Shown here piece by piece: positions 34,605-44,389 of a stretch of 64,000 bases of DNA (position 1 is the stretch's first letter; the number at the start of each line of letters is the position of its first letter). The stretch is from the NCBI RefSeq assembly GCF_963678835.1, contig NZ_OY787469.1:3410001-3474000 (forward strand), given 5' to 3'. A program made the translations under genes and the position numbers. Under the pieces are notes generated by a model. The model saw nothing but the letters and a program-made list of their open reading frames with translations, had not been told where the DNA came from and searched no databases. The stretch is from an uncultured Desulfuromonas sp. GTDB lineage: Bacteria > Desulfobacterota > Desulfuromonadia > Desulfuromonadales > Desulfuromonadaceae.

Positions 34605-35032
34605 TGAGAAACACCATGGTGGCCATACTGATCGTGCTTTTGGGCATAGCAACCTCTGCAACGGCAGGCGAGTTATCGCTCATGCTGGTTGTGTCGAAGG
34701 ACAATCCGCAAAGCCAGGTCAGCCTGTCACAGCTGAACCGCATTTTTCTGGGTAAAACACGCAAATGGGAACATGGCGACCATATTTCTCTCTCCATCAA
34801 CACCCATAAAGCTGCCATGGAAGCGTTCTGCCGCACCATTATCCAGAAAACGCCTCGGCAGTTCTCCATGTACTGGCGTAAGCAACTCTACTCAGGGCAC
34901 AGTATGCTTCCGGCTCAATTTGAAGCTGACGAGCAGATCATTAACTATGTCGCAGAACATTCCGGTGCCATCGGTTTTATCCTTACACCAATCAACGATC
35001 CGCGCGTCAAGGAGATAATGATCGCACCATGA
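34604..35032 (+). CDS. Small periplasmic phosphate-binding-like protein
   Basis: 142 residues from the ATG at 34604 that overlaps the porin stop. Signal peptide ends in TAG after a hydrophobic core. The rest resembles one lobe of a PstS-type binding protein (LMLVVSKDNPQSQVSLSQLNRIFLGKTRKWEHG; HSGAIGFILTP), far shorter than the usual ~300 residues. Its last codons overlap the cyclase start by 4 bases (ATGA). In homologous arrangements such proteins pass ligand information to a membrane sensor; here that is inference from coupling. Ligand unknown, phosphate or another oxyanion likely. Confidence 0.75.
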   Translation: MRNTMVAILIVLLGIATSATAGELSLMLVVSKDNPQSQVSLSQLNRIFLGKTRKWEHGDHISLSINTHKAAMEAFCRTIIQKTPRQFSMYWRKQLYSGHSMLPAQFEADEQIINYVAEHSGAIGFILTPINDPRVKEIMIAP

Positions 35033-36834
35033 GCGTCTGGTTTCAGAGTATTCGAGCAAAAGTGTGGCTGTGCGTGACCATTGTTTTAATGGGCTACTTC
35101 GCGGCAACTCTGGTGGGATTCTATGTCAACATCTATCAATACAAGCGTTTGACCCATCTGCAATCCACACACATCCCGCTGACGGCTCTCGGTAACGAGG
35201 TGGTCAAACAATTTGAAAAGCAGACCGAGGAATACGAAGATGCCTTTTTGCTGGCAGAGGCGGAACTTTCGGAACAAGCCGCTGCAATGAACAGCAACGT
35301 TCTCAGCCCATTGGACCAGTTGATCCTGCTGATAAGAGAACATCCAAGCAGCCCTGTGCAGTCGACCAAGTTGCAGCAGATCAGAAAAGACTATCTCCAA
35401 CTCATCGCTATGGCGGAACAGCTTCATCCCAGAATCGCCAACGCCACGTTCTCCACGATCAGCCAGAAAAAGATCCAGCAATTCAGTGAGGCCCAAAGAA
35501 ATTTTTCCGACAAATTACACGCTCTGGCAGCAACTCTTAACAACGCGTTGCTGCTCGAAGTTGAGCAACATAAGAATCGTGCCCTGAACAGTATCATTTT
35601 GCTTTCAGTGCTGTTTATGGTTGTTTTTTTCGTTGTCGCCGTATCGGTCGGCCAGGTTTCCAGCGCCCTTTTGGTTGCTCCGTTGAAGAACATCCAGGAA
35701 AATGTTGAACGATTTGAACAGGGAGTAAGGCTAAAAAAACCCACCATAGAAAACAACGCCGATGAGATTTCACAACTGGCCACAGCCTTTTGGAACATGA
35801 CGGAAAAACTCAGCAAAACGATGGTTTCCAAGAATTATGTCGATAATATTATCAACAATATATCTGGAGCTCTGGTGGTCTTGAACCCCGATCTGACCAT
35901 TCATAGAGTTAACCCTCAAACCCTGGATCTTTTTGGCTTTAACGAAGAGGAACTCAGCGGCAAACCATTATCGCTCCTGGTGGATTGCAATCAGGATAAT
36001 CTCAACAGCTCGAAACGGATCAAAAGGTTATTTCGCGGTGAGGCGGTTCGTAATGCCGAAGTCTGCGCCACCAACAAATCCGGCCAAGAGATTCCACTGC
36101 ATTTTTCCGGAGCGCCCATGTATGACGATCTGGGCAATCTGAACGCCCTGATCTGCCTGTTCGACGACGTCACCGAATTGAAACAGGCCGAAGCAAAACT
36201 CAAACAACTGGCCCATCACGACCCGCTGACCGGGCTGGCAAATCGCAACCTGTTTTTCGACTGCCTCCAACATGCGCTCCACGATGCAAAACGTCATGGA
36301 CGCATTTTTGCGTTGCTCTATCTCGATCTGGACAAATTCAAGCCGATCAACGACACATTGGGCCACGAATTCGGTGATCTCGCATTGCAGGAGATCAGCA
36401 GACGATTACAGAAAACTCTGCGCGGAGATGACACCATCGCCCGTGTTGGCGGCGATGAATTTATCGTCATCCTCAACGGCCTCCCCGATGTTTCCGCAGC
36501 AGCCCCCCTGGCCGAGAAAGTGATAGACACCATCCTCACCCCTGTCCAAATTGGGTCGCTGTCCCACCAACTTGGTGTCAGCGTCGGCATCAGTGTCTTT
36601 CCCGGTGACGGAAAAGATGCCGACACCCTTATTTCCAAAGCGGATAAAGCCATGTATGTCGCCAAACACAGTGGCGGTAACGGCTACAGTGGCGGCGGGC
36701 ATGCCTACAATAGAACCGATGGCCCCGCAGCTACTGCTCGGTGTAAAACACTTCGGTTTCTTTCTCCGGCACCAGGTCGCGCATCGGATTGTTCCGGTTC
36801 AACACAAGGTTGTGCAGATAAAACAGCAGAGTAA
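35029..36834 (+). CDS. Membrane diguanylate cyclase with HAMP and PAS domains
   Basis: 601 residues. Membrane segments at about 12-34 and 188-210 flank a helical periplasmic domain; HAMP at about 211-265; PAS at about 275-385 (NISGALVVLNPDLTIHRVNPQTLDLFGF); GGDEF domain from about 395, with intact VGGDEF near residue 474. It should make cyclic di-GMP. The natural family end lies near KHSGGNGYSGGG; the last ~45 residues are low-complexity and read antisense into the SulP gene for 104 bp, suggesting loss of the original stop. Third gene of a tightly coupled operon with a porin and a binding protein. Confidence 0.9.
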   Translation: MSVWFQSIRAKVWLCVTIVLMGYFAATLVGFYVNIYQYKRLTHLQSTHIPLTALGNEVVKQFEKQTEEYEDAFLLAEAELSEQAAAMNSNVLSPLDQLILLIREHPSSPVQSTKLQQIRKDYLQLIAMAEQLHPRIANATFSTISQKKIQQFSEAQRNFSDKLHALAATLNNALLLEVEQHKNRALNSIILLSVLFMVVFFVVAVSVGQVSSALLVAPLKNIQENVERFEQGVRLKKPTIENNADEISQLATAFWNMTEKLSKTMVSKNYVDNIINNISGALVVLNPDLTIHRVNPQTLDLFGFNEEELSGKPLSLLVDCNQDNLNSSKRIKRLFRGEAVRNAEVCATNKSGQEIPLHFSGAPMYDDLGNLNALICLFDDVTELKQAEAKLKQLAHHDPLTGLANRNLFFDCLQHALHDAKRHGRIFALLYLDLDKFKPINDTLGHEFGDLALQEISRRLQKTLRGDDTIARVGGDEFIVILNGLPDVSAAAPLAEKVIDTILTPVQIGSLSHQLGVSVGISVFPGDGKDADTLISKADKAMYVAKHSGGNGYSGGGHAYNRTDGPAATARCKTLRFLSPAPGRASDCSGSTQGCADKTAE

Positions 36835-38095
36835 AACCGCCGACAGCAAGATTCAGGTCCATGACCAGCGTCACCACAGCAGTGCCGCTGATCATCAATC
36901 CTTCGCGGTTAGTGACATAGATTTCCCGTTCATCGCGACGCGAAAAAAAGTCCTTCCACTGATACCAGCGCTTGGTCACAAGCTGCTTCAGATATAAACG
37001 CAGCGGCATAAAATCAAACACATCGTAGCCCACTTTCATCAGCACCCCGACAAACACCGCCTTGGGAATATAATTGATCCATTCCTGAAACAGCATCATT
37101 TCAATCAGAACAAAGACACCGGTCATGATACCGGCCAGGCGCAGAGTTGCTTCCTCCTTGAGCATCAGTACCGAACGGATTGTTGCTTGGGCTCCGGGAA
37201 TTCCGCCAACCAGTGCGCAGACGCCACTGGCAACGCCCTGCGCCATCAACTCCTGATTTTGGCGCGTTACTTCACCACTCATTTTATCAACAACCAACGA
37301 GGTCAGGAGCGTGTCGAGGTAACACAGCAATGTCAGCTGGATGGAAAACGGCAACGCGGCTTTCAGGGTAGCGACGGACCAATCGCGTGGCCATTGTTGC
37401 TGAATAAAACTGAAAAAGTTCGCATCACCAAAGGAACCGCTGAGCTGCACTCTCTCAACCTCAGGACACAGCAGCGCACAGCCAAAGGAAACCAGGATAA
37501 TCGCCAGCAGGGTTGAGGGTAAAAAGCGGGCACGACGTCCCACCAGATGCCGCATCACCGGCGCCAGAACAAAAATCAGCACCAGCGTCGCCACCACGAC
37601 CACAACATTGGCAGCCACGCCGCCTTTCAGGGCCAGTTTGTCTCCCCAGCCAAACACAACATAAAGTTGATCCTGCCAGATCAGCAGGGCAATGCCGCTC
37701 ATAAACCCGGACACCACCACATTGGGGACCAGGCGAATAAACCGACCCAACCGCAGCAATGCCATCGCCAGCAGCAACAGCCCAGTGAGTAAAAACACCA
37801 GATTGATAAATTGATCCGCCTGGCTGGACATGGCCACTCGCTCATAGGCAAACGCCACCACCAGGGCACTGACCGCACTCATCGGCGCGGTCGGACCGGA
37901 ACATTGTACCCGCGTTCCCCCCAACAATGCGGTGATCAAGGCGATGACACCAGCGGACAACATGCCTGAAAAAGCGCCCCGACCGGAAAGAATGCCCAAT
38001 GCTGCCCCCAGGCTCAGGGCGATGAAGCTGACGGTAAACCCGATGACACAGTTACGCAGAATATTTTCCAGTGAAAGTTTGGCAGAATCGTCCAC
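36731..38095 (-). CDS. SulP-family inorganic anion transporter
   Basis: 454 residues from a GTG at 38095, chosen because GGGAGGGGG lies just before it; upstream in-frame residues (rich in Cys/Pro) are not family-like. About ten to eleven membrane segments. SulP features: an N-terminal core with LGAALGILSGRGAFSGMLSAG, then GGTRVQCSGPTAPMSAV, and GGIPGAQATIRSV. No C-terminal STAS domain is present, as in several bacterial homologues. Transports sulfate, bicarbonate or another anion. Its 3' end overlaps the convergent cyclase gene by 104 bp. Confidence 0.9.
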   Translation of the reverse strand: MDDSAKLSLENILRNCVIGFTVSFIALSLGAALGILSGRGAFSGMLSAGVIALITALLGGTRVQCSGPTAPMSAVSALVVAFAYERVAMSSQADQFINLVFLLTGLLLLAMALLRLGRFIRLVPNVVVSGFMSGIALLIWQDQLYVVFGWGDKLALKGGVAANVVVVVATLVLIFVLAPVMRHLVGRRARFLPSTLLAIILVSFGCALLCPEVERVQLSGSFGDANFFSFIQQQWPRDWSVATLKAALPFSIQLTLLCYLDTLLTSLVVDKMSGEVTRQNQELMAQGVASGVCALVGGIPGAQATIRSVLMLKEEATLRLAGIMTGVFVLIEMMLFQEWINYIPKAVFVGVLMKVGYDVFDFMPLRLYLKQLVTKRWYQWKDFFSRRDEREIYVTNREGLMISGTAVVTLVMDLNLAVGGFTLLFYLHNLVLNRNNPMRDLVPEKETEVFYTEQ

Positions 38096-38640
38096 AGCCC
38101 CCTCCCTGTAAAAACACCGGTTCGGTAGCCCTTCAGGACAAGGGCAACCCCGAGCCACAGTAAAATTAAATAACAATGTTCTACCAAACCAAGTTACACA
38201 TAAAAATAACGATATTCAATCAACAATAAAAATAAATAAGATTTATTAATTCAATATGTTATTTATTCTCATACCTTTGGAAGAAAAGAGATTTCGTTCT
38301 ATTTAATCAAGACAAACAGCACCACACATGGTCCAAAAATGAATCAGTTCTCCCAGGATTTAAATGATGGGGATGGCGTAAAAGAGATGGATTGCGCTGA
38401 GAAAAAAAGGGGAAGAGTCACGAATGGCACGAGTTTAGGAGGAAAAAGCAGCAAAACCGAGACTGTCCCGAAGGGGGAGGATATCCCAAGCTTTTGCGGT
38501 GCAAACCACCACCGTTCCATGGCCCGTAAACATCTGGGACAGCCCCAGGTAGGGCTTGGGAAAGTCCCGAGTTTACGACAGAATTGTTTAAACGAGCGCC
38601 CGACTGCGAAAAAAATTGTTCAACAAACGACGGGCAACGC
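38096..38640. other. Gene-free region with self-complementary sequence
   Basis: AT-rich promoter-like stretch at 38165-38300 upstream of SulP. At 38455-38600, GAGACTGTCCCGA, CTGGGACAGCCCC, AGGTAGGGCTTGGGA and AAAGTCCCGAGTTTA can pair with each other in several ways. A plus-strand ORF of 117 codons exists here but has no ribosome binding site and no protein-like composition. Confidence 0.4.
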
Positions 38641-38642
38641 GT

Positions 38643-38682
38643 CCCTGTTGCGCAGCCCGGTTATCCCGGCTGCGCAACAGGG
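38643..38682. repeat. Long perfect palindromic hairpin
   Basis: CCCTGTTGCGCAGCC and its exact complement GGCTGCGCAACAGGG are separated by 10 bases. The 15-bp stem is followed by CAAGATCTAGC, without a T-run, and then directly by repeat copy C. Confidence 0.75.
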
Positions 38683-38693
38683 CAAGATCTAGC

Positions 38694-39100
38694 AGGCTGT
38701 TGAAAAACAGACTGTGAGCAAGACGGAAATCGCATTTTCGGCTTGCGTCGTTGAAAAATCCCCGGACGGGACTTTTTCAACCTCCTGCTCGTACGTCAGC
38801 ATAGTTGAAATTATACATTCTAGGAGCGGCTTCAGCCGCGAATTCCCAGCATGATAAGGAGCAATGACCAGAACAATTCGCGAATAAATTCGCTCCTACA
38901 GAGGCTCTTTCCGATGACAAAATTGAGGATGTCCGAACACTGGCAGGATATTGAAAACGTCCCATCCGGGGGCTTCTGAACGGCGCTAGTCGAAAATGCG
39001 CAATTTCCGGCTTACTTACAACATCAAGGACTTGAAAACGGTCCTTGATGTTGGTCGCCCGTTCATGGCCTCCACAGGCTGTTTTCAACGGCCTGCTAGA
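38694..39100. repeat. REP-like composite repeat, copy C (inverted, extended)
   Basis: Inverted relative to the copy at 22095. It reads AGGCTGTTGAAAAACAG, CCGGACGGGAC, TACGTCAGCATAGTTGAAA, arm 2 GGAGCGGCTTCAGCCGC, arm 1 CGCGAATAAATTCGCTCCT and a GATGACAAAATTGAGGATG flank. It then extends through a second part with a long inverted repeat (ATCAAGGAC/GTCCTTGAT near 39026-39054). Lies 3' of the MCP gene. Confidence 0.85.
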
Positions 39101-40952
39101 AACGGCCGAATTCGTCATCATCAAGACTGATTTGCGCTGTACCCTGAGCAGCTCCCCAGCCCGATGGGGCACTTGATGGCGGCGTAACTGCAGTCACTGA
39201 CGGTTGTGGTGCCGTTTCAACAAAGGTCTGGGCGTGTCCAGCCAGTTTGAACCGACTCAATAATTGCTTGAGGTGGGCGGCCTGAGCACTTAACTCTTCC
39301 GCAGCGGCTGCCGACTCTTCGGCCGTGGCGGTATTCTGCTGAACGCCCTCGTCAATCTGTCCTAAGCCTTGATTGATCTGGGAGATGCCTTGTGCCTGCT
39401 CGTTACTGGCTGCAGCAATTTCAGCGACCAGATCCGCGACCTTGGTAATGCTTCCAACAATTTCTTCCAAAGCCGCTGAGGTCTGTTGGGCTATTTCGGT
39501 GCCGTTCTCGGTTCTGGCCACCGACCCCTCTATCAATTCGGCGGTTTCACTGGCAGCCTTGGCACTGCGCGCCGCGAGGTTACGCACCTCTTCGGCAACC
39601 ACGGCAAACCCCTTGCCGTGCTGACCGGCACGCGCGGCCTCAACAGCAGCATTCAGCGCCAACAGATTGGTTTGGAAAGCAATCTCGTCGATGGTCTTGA
39701 TGATTTTATTGATATTTTGACCGGCGTCATTGATCTCATTCATTGCCGCAACCATAGCGCGCATTTTTTCACCACCGGATGCCGCCGCCTTGCTTGCTTC
39801 ACTTGACAACTGACTGGCAGTATTGGCGCTATCGGCACTATGGCGGGTCTGTGAGGCCATTTCATTGATGGAACTGCTGATCTCTTCGAGAGAGGCCGCT
39901 GTTTCAGTCGCCCCCTGCGACAGGGTCTGACTGGAGTCCGCCACTTGAGAGCTGGCAGAACTGATCTGGTCGCCGCCGGCACGAATCTGAGCGATCAGGT
40001 CGGTAAGCTGATGCACCATAGCTTTCATGGAGGTGCCGAACTGATCACGCTCTGAAGCCAGATGCACGTCAACGGCAAAATTACCCTGGGAAATTTCAGC
40101 GGCCAGATCAGCATGCTGTTTCAGATTAGCAGCCATCAGCTTCAGCGATTTTGCCAGTTCTCCGACTTCGTCACCGGAACTGTGGTCAATCTCAACAGCC
40201 ATGTCGCCATCGGCAATCTGGTTGGCCACCCCTTTCAGAGCCACCAAAGGACGCACAATTTGGCGCAACAGAACAAAGACCAGCGGCAGGATGATCACCA
40301 CAAAGCAAACAACAACGATTCCAAGCCCCCACCACAGCGCCTGACGGGTGGTATGATTGATCACCGCATTCAATTCAGATTTTCTGGCATCAACATCATC
40401 AACATAGATTCCGGTAGCCACCAGAAAGTTGGTCCCAGGAATCAATGTGCCATAACTCAATTTTGGCTGCGACACGTCACTGCCCGGTTTCGGCCAGACA
40501 TATTCCGTAAAACCACCGCCCGACTTGGCGGCCTTGATCAGATCGCGAATAATCAAAACGCCATTTTCATCTTTCATGTCAATTAAATCTTTACCCTCCA
40601 GAGCCTGCTTAGGGGGAAGTGAAACCACCAGTCCCTGGAGGGTATTAATCATAAAATAACCGGATTTATCAGGATAAAACGCCACCGGCGTATTCAGGGT
40701 ACGCAGACGCTCAATTTGCTCTTCTTCGCTGTCCAGGGAGTGAATCGCTTCCCCCAGGGTGATCGCCATCACATCGGTCAAGGCTTTGAGTTTGTCACGA
40801 TGTCCTTCCATCATCACCGCCCCGGTCTGTTCGACCGCCAGACTGGCGACCTTGTTCAACGTATTGTAACCCAAAATTCCTACGATAAAGCTGAACAAGG
40901 TGACGGCAATCACCAGAATCCAGATCTTAAAACTGATTGGCAAATTTTTCAT
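39096..40952 (-). CDS. Methyl-accepting chemotaxis protein
   Basis: 618 residues. Membrane segments at about 10-30 and 207-229 enclose a single Cache domain ([34 protein letters not shown]). HAMP at about 228-282, then a long signalling coiled coil with the invariant hairpin tip [23 protein letters not shown] split here across residues about 425-450. Relays ligand occupancy to CheA/CheW. The C-terminus (LDDDEFGRF) lacks a recognisable NWETF-type tether. The start is near a good SD (GGGAGAAAGAAAG). No other che genes adjoin. Confidence 0.95.
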   Translation of the reverse strand: MKNLPISFKIWILVIAVTLFSFIVGILGYNTLNKVASLAVEQTGAVMMEGHRDKLKALTDVMAITLGEAIHSLDSEEEQIERLRTLNTPVAFYPDKSGYFMINTLQGLVVSLPPKQALEGKDLIDMKDENGVLIIRDLIKAAKSGGGFTEYVWPKPGSDVSQPKLSYGTLIPGTNFLVATGIYVDDVDARKSELNAVINHTTRQALWWGLGIVVVCFVVIILPLVFVLLRQIVRPLVALKGVANQIADGDMAVEIDHSSGDEVGELAKSLKLMAANLKQHADLAAEISQGNFAVDVHLASERDQFGTSMKAMVHQLTDLIAQIRAGGDQISSASSQVADSSQTLSQGATETAASLEEISSSINEMASQTRHSADSANTASQLSSEASKAAASGGEKMRAMVAAMNEINDAGQNINKIIKTIDEIAFQTNLLALNAAVEAARAGQHGKGFAVVAEEVRNLAARSAKAASETAELIEGSVARTENGTEIAQQTSAALEEIVGSITKVADLVAEIAAASNEQAQGISQINQGLGQIDEGVQQNTATAEESAAAAEELSAQAAHLKQLLSRFKLAGHAQTFVETAPQPSVTAVTPPSSAPSGWGAAQGTAQISLDDDEFGRF

Positions 40953-41277
40953 AACTTTCTTTCTCCCTGCTTTTGTAGGTTGCCTCTAACATGAATGTTC
41001 GTCAAAACTCCAATGTTCCAAGTTTAGCCGAGTTTTCAGGAAGTTAAATGATAGACCTCATTTTCATGTGAAATAAATGCGGTCAGATGTTGCCTGACGG
41101 GCACGAGTCAACAAAGAGGATAAAAAATATCTTTCCCGGTAAAATTCAATGGGGCAGAGCGCAACGAAAAAAGTATCAAAATGAACTACCCCGCCGCAAG
41201 CAGCGGGGTATCAACAGCCTGCAATCTTTGCTCAATCACGCAGTGAACTGCGGGGTATTGAACCCAAATTGCGAATA
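40953..41277. other. Gene-free region with a REP-type hairpin
   Basis: No supported gene; the 63-codon plus-strand ORF here has no ribosome binding site and crosses the hairpin. At 41187-41210, TACCCCGC/GCGGGGTA encloses an 8-base loop, and TGCGGGGTATTGAA recurs at 41249. GCGGGG hairpins of this look are often REP units. Confidence 0.45.
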
Positions 41278-41317
41278 AAAAACGCCGTCCTGTCATGCGA
41301 CAAGGACGGCGTTTTTA
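41278..41317. terminator. Bidirectional terminator
   Basis: AAAACGCCGTCCT, short loop, AGGACGGCGTTTTT. On the minus strand it ends the gene at 41341-41895. Confidence 0.85.
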
Positions 41318-41340
41318 AGTGACGTCAGAGAAAAGAGAGA

Positions 41341-41895
41341 TCAGGCATCATCCTGAAGAAATAAAGCGCTGAACAAATCATAACTGGTTTGCGCCTGATG
41401 GTGCGCAACGTCTGCCGTGGGAATCTGCGCGGAAAACGTTTTGCCGGCGGCCACCTGGTGTTGGTAGTCGCCGCTGGTCGGCGCCTCGGCATCGTCAAAA
41501 GACATCACCTCAAGGTCCGGATAGCGCTGACGCAATTGGTCGGCAAGGCGCTCTGTCAGATATTCCGCGGCATCACGGCCGCTGAAACCGAGCTGAGAGA
41601 TATCATCCCAGATCGATCCTGTCCCCTTGCCATCGAGAATGCTCTCCATGCGGCTCCAGCCATTTTCAAGCACATTGCCGATGATCTTGCCATTTGATTG
41701 AAACACGGCAAACAGTTTGATCTGATTCTGCCGTTCAAACTGGGCGACGATCTCCTCACTGTTCTCCTCGACAGGAAAGTGGACACGAGACAACGTCTCA
41801 TCAAACTTCAACATGCTGTCGGGAATATTCAGAGGCGTCAAATCCGCAACGGATAATCGGGAGGTTGAAAAAGACGAGTCAGAAACAGACGGCAT
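41341..41895 (-). CDS. Hypothetical protein, 184 residues
   Basis: AAGGAG lies 6 bases before the ATG and a strong terminator follows, so this is a real monocistronic gene. Soluble, acidic, no signal peptide or membrane segment. The Ser/Thr-rich N-terminus (SVSDSSFSTSRLSVADLTP) looks disordered. The middle (IKLFAVFQSNGKIIGNVLENG) is strand-rich, followed by a helical part with FSGRDAAEYLTERLADQLRQRYP. The C-terminus resembles tails of secreted or regulatory proteins. I do not recognise a family. Confidence 0.7.
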   Translation of the reverse strand: MPSVSDSSFSTSRLSVADLTPLNIPDSMLKFDETLSRVHFPVEENSEEIVAQFERQNQIKLFAVFQSNGKIIGNVLENGWSRMESILDGKGTGSIWDDISQLGFSGRDAAEYLTERLADQLRQRYPDLEVMSFDDAEAPTSGDYQHQVAAGKTFSAQIPTADVAHHQAQTSYDLFSALFLQDDA

Positions 41896-41968
41896 GGCAG
41901 ACTCCTTGATTGAGTGTTAATAGAACACTGGCCTATCTATCGGCGTCCTGAAGGTTTTTCTTTAGCAG

Positions 41969-42078
41969 TGGCTGCTTAAAAACAGCCTGAGGAGCCACGG
42001 AACTGCTCACAAAATGAAGGACGGTCTTGCCGGTCCTTGATGTTGTGAATAAGACAGAGATCGACGTTTCGGCTTGCG
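41969..42078. repeat. Partial REP-like module F
   Basis: AAAACAGCCTGAGGAGCCACGG, then ATGAAGGACGG...CCGGTCCTTGATGTTGTGA and GGCTTGCGTCAGAACAACC. The GGACGG/CCGGTCC-TTGAT hairpin corresponds to the second part of copies C (39026-39054) and D (56640-56685). Lies 3' of the small membrane protein gene. Confidence 0.65.
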
Positions 42079-42432
42079 TCAGAACAACCAGCCCATGACA
42101 TTCGGCGGTGCCTGCTTCTCTTCGAGCGCTTTAAGACCTTTGGCACAGCGCACAGCCAACCACACCAGCCAAAACAGCAGCAGCAAATAACCGATCAACA
42201 GAGCAGATGCCACACCGCCGACAAACAGGTACAAAAGACCGATCCAGAAAGTTCGGATCTGAAACGCGTAATGACTGCGCAACCAACCCGGCGCATCGCC
42301 ACGATAAACATAGGCCATCACCACACCAATAATCCCGGTAATGCCCACGACAATGCCAACCAGATAAAGGATATAGATCAACTTTGCGGTTTTTTCACTG
42401 CTCTTTGTCACCACGGCAGATTCGTCAGTCAT
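42079..42432 (-). CDS. Small DUF4870-like membrane protein
   Basis: 117 residues with three to four hydrophobic segments (LIYILYLVGIVVGITGIIGVVMAYV; FWIGLLYLFVGGVASALLIGYLLLLFWLVWLAV). AAAGGAG precedes the ATG. The pattern, including SEKTAKLIYILYL and RSHYAFQIRTFW, matches DUF4870-type proteins widespread in proteobacteria. Function unknown. It follows the interrupted VOC gene by 39 bp, so insertion of the IS upstream may have cut it off from its promoter. Confidence 0.7.
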   Translation of the reverse strand: MTDESAVVTKSSEKTAKLIYILYLVGIVVGITGIIGVVMAYVYRGDAPGWLRSHYAFQIRTFWIGLLYLFVGGVASALLIGYLLLLFWLVWLAVRCAKGLKALEEKQAPPNVMGWLF

Positions 42433-42822
42433 TTACAGCTCCTTTGTTGAATACCCTGTAACACGTCACGATCACGAACTGAGAAGACACTCCCCTTTCG
42501 GTGTCTTCGACTCATAATAGCGTGCTTCAAGCAGGGTTCCTTCCGGGTCACGAAAATAGATGGATGTCCCCAGGCCATGCGCGCCCCACCGTGGCACCGG
42601 CCCGGTTTCAATCTCCACCTGATGTTCCAGCAAACGCTCATGCAATGCCTGCCACTGGCTTTTGCTCACCGCCATGCACAAATGGTTCAACAACCCACGT
42701 TGTTGCCCCGGCTGCTTGGCCCACAGTTTTTTGGGAAACAGATCAATGACGGTATCGGCATTGAGGCGCACCGAGGCAAACGGCACCTTCCCGGCACGAT
42801 AGGCGGTTAAACGCTCACTTGG

Positions 42823-42831
42823 TAATTCTAA
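42823..42831. repeat. Target-site duplication, left copy
   Basis: TAATTCTAA, identical to 44390-44398 on the other side of the IS4 element. Confidence 0.9.
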
Positions 42832-44389
42832 CTGAAGTTTAGAATTACACCCCTCCCCAAGCCAGCCTGATTCGGCGCTGGGAAGCGTTCATTAATAACT
42901 GAAAATTGTCGAAGTTAAGCTGTTTTGTGTGGATCAGGTGGCCGATCCGGTTTTTTGCCCCGGTTTTGAGGGCTGAATTTTCCCGACTTCGGGTTCCAGT
43001 GGCTGCGGATATCGACATGACCAAAAATCCTTTGCAACCCTTGGCGCACACGCCCGGCCGTGATCGGCTGTTTGTCTCTCCAAGGGCAGAGAGAGGCGAG
43101 GTCTTTCACCTGTTCACTGTTCTGTTGAGCCAACAACTGTGGCAGCGCATAGCCGGTTGAAAGAATCTGTGTCCAGCGATGCAGCACCTGACGTGTTTGC
43201 TGCCAGGTCTGCTTCCAGCCCCAATGGTTCTTAAGCTGATTGAACAGGTCCTCGATGGACCACCTGCGGTTATACGCCAGCAGGATGCGTGCGGCTGACA
43301 AGCTTAGATCGGTGCTCAAGATGAGCCGGGGCTGACGCAAGGTTCCATCTTTGTTTTCAATCTGAGACCAGACCGCGCGAACCTGTTGTCCGTCAAGGAA
43401 GCGGGCTCGGGCAACGCAACTGCGATAATGAACCGTCTGCCATTGCCCGTAGAGAAAAAGGTTCTGGCTGATCATGGGCAATTCAGCGACACGCTCAGCT
43501 GTCAGCTTATCGCCATATTTACGGGGCCGCCCGCGTTTGCCGTTGTGGCATGGCGGCGGTCGATAGAGCGCTGTGTCCTTGCGCACCTGGCCGATGACCT
43601 GGTAACCCAGAGTCTGGGCCGGAAGCAGCAGCGACTTGCGCATGTACCAGGAATCGACCAGCAGCGTCACAAGGCGTCCATGGAACAGAGGCCGAGTCAC
43701 CCGGAGCAAAGTCTTGGCCGCGACCAGTTTGCCGCTGTTGCCTGTGCTTCTGGATAAACGGGAAAGAATCGGCAAGGCCAGAGAACGCCACCCCTGTGGC
43801 AACACCAGAGCCATGGTCACCCAGTTCTGTCCCCGGACATAAACGGGTCGGTTGACCTTGCAACCATGCTGATGGTGGATGCGTGATTCGGGAGCCTTGC
43901 GCGAACAGCGGAAAACCACCGTATCGTCTATGGCGACATAGCAGCGCGAACATTCTGTTCGTTGCAAAGCGAGTCGAGCCGTTTGTAATCCAAGCGCAAC
44001 CCAGGACCAGCGGCCCTTCTGCAACCATTTGAAATAACTGGTCCAATGACGCTTAGGTCTGATCGCCAACCAGGCTTCGGTGACAAAACCATTCTGGGTC
44101 AGCATCGCGCCGAACAGCAGTTCCAGAAAAGTCGGAACCGAACGTTTGGGCAGCGCCTGGGCCAGAAATGTGATAGCGTCGTACAGGGACTGGGGGATAT
44201 TGCCGTATCCCTTGGTATCCATAGCGGCCTCCGGAAGAAAGGGGGAACTTTCTTCTAGAGGCCGCGCCTTCAAAGCTTTCCAATATGACAATCGGCTTTG
44301 AAGGCGCGGCCACACACAGTGGCCGTGGTGTCAACGCCTTTTTTTCAACTTCGACAAATTTTCAAAGATCACGAAACTCTAAACTTCAG
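42832..44389 (-). mobile_element. IS4-family insertion sequence, complete
   Basis: 1558 bp bounded by perfect 12-bp terminal inverted repeats CTGAAGTTTAGA/TCTAAACTTCAG and a 9-bp target duplication TAATTCTAA. One transposase gene fills it. The ends and the intact reading frame suggest it can still move. A second, truncated copy starts at 62616. Confidence 0.95.
42915..44222 (-). CDS. IS4-family transposase
   Basis: 435 residues from the ATG at 44222, which has GGAGG 5 bases upstream; an earlier in-frame ATG at 44315 lies close to the IS end. DDE catalytic residues fit CYVAIDDTVVFR (near 96), TLLVDSWYMRK (near 190) and the YREK signature YNRRWSIEDLFNQLK (near 325), which matches Y-2-R-3-E-6-K exactly. 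Cuts and joins the element ends. The C-terminus is basic (RGKKPDRPPDPHK). Confidence 0.93.
   Translation of the reverse strand: MDTKGYGNIPQSLYDAITFLAQALPKRSVPTFLELLFGAMLTQNGFVTEAWLAIRPKRHWTSYFKWLQKGRWSWVALGLQTARLALQRTECSRCYVAIDDTVVFRCSRKAPESRIHHQHGCKVNRPVYVRGQNWVTMALVLPQGWRSLALPILSRLSRSTGNSGKLVAAKTLLRVTRPLFHGRLVTLLVDSWYMRKSLLLPAQTLGYQVIGQVRKDTALYRPPPCHNGKRGRPRKYGDKLTAERVAELPMISQNLFLYGQWQTVHYRSCVARARFLDGQQVRAVWSQIENKDGTLRQPRLILSTDLSLSAARILLAYNRRWSIEDLFNQLKNHWGWKQTWQQTRQVLHRWTQILSTGYALPQLLAQQNSEQVKDLASLCPWRDKQPITAGRVRQGLQRIFGHVDIRSHWNPKSGKFSPQNRGKKPDRPPDPHKTA

Noticed and set aside
38339-38692. 117-codon plus-strand ORF
   Set aside because: No ribosome binding site, basic low-complexity composition, and it runs through self-complementary DNA and a perfect palindrome.
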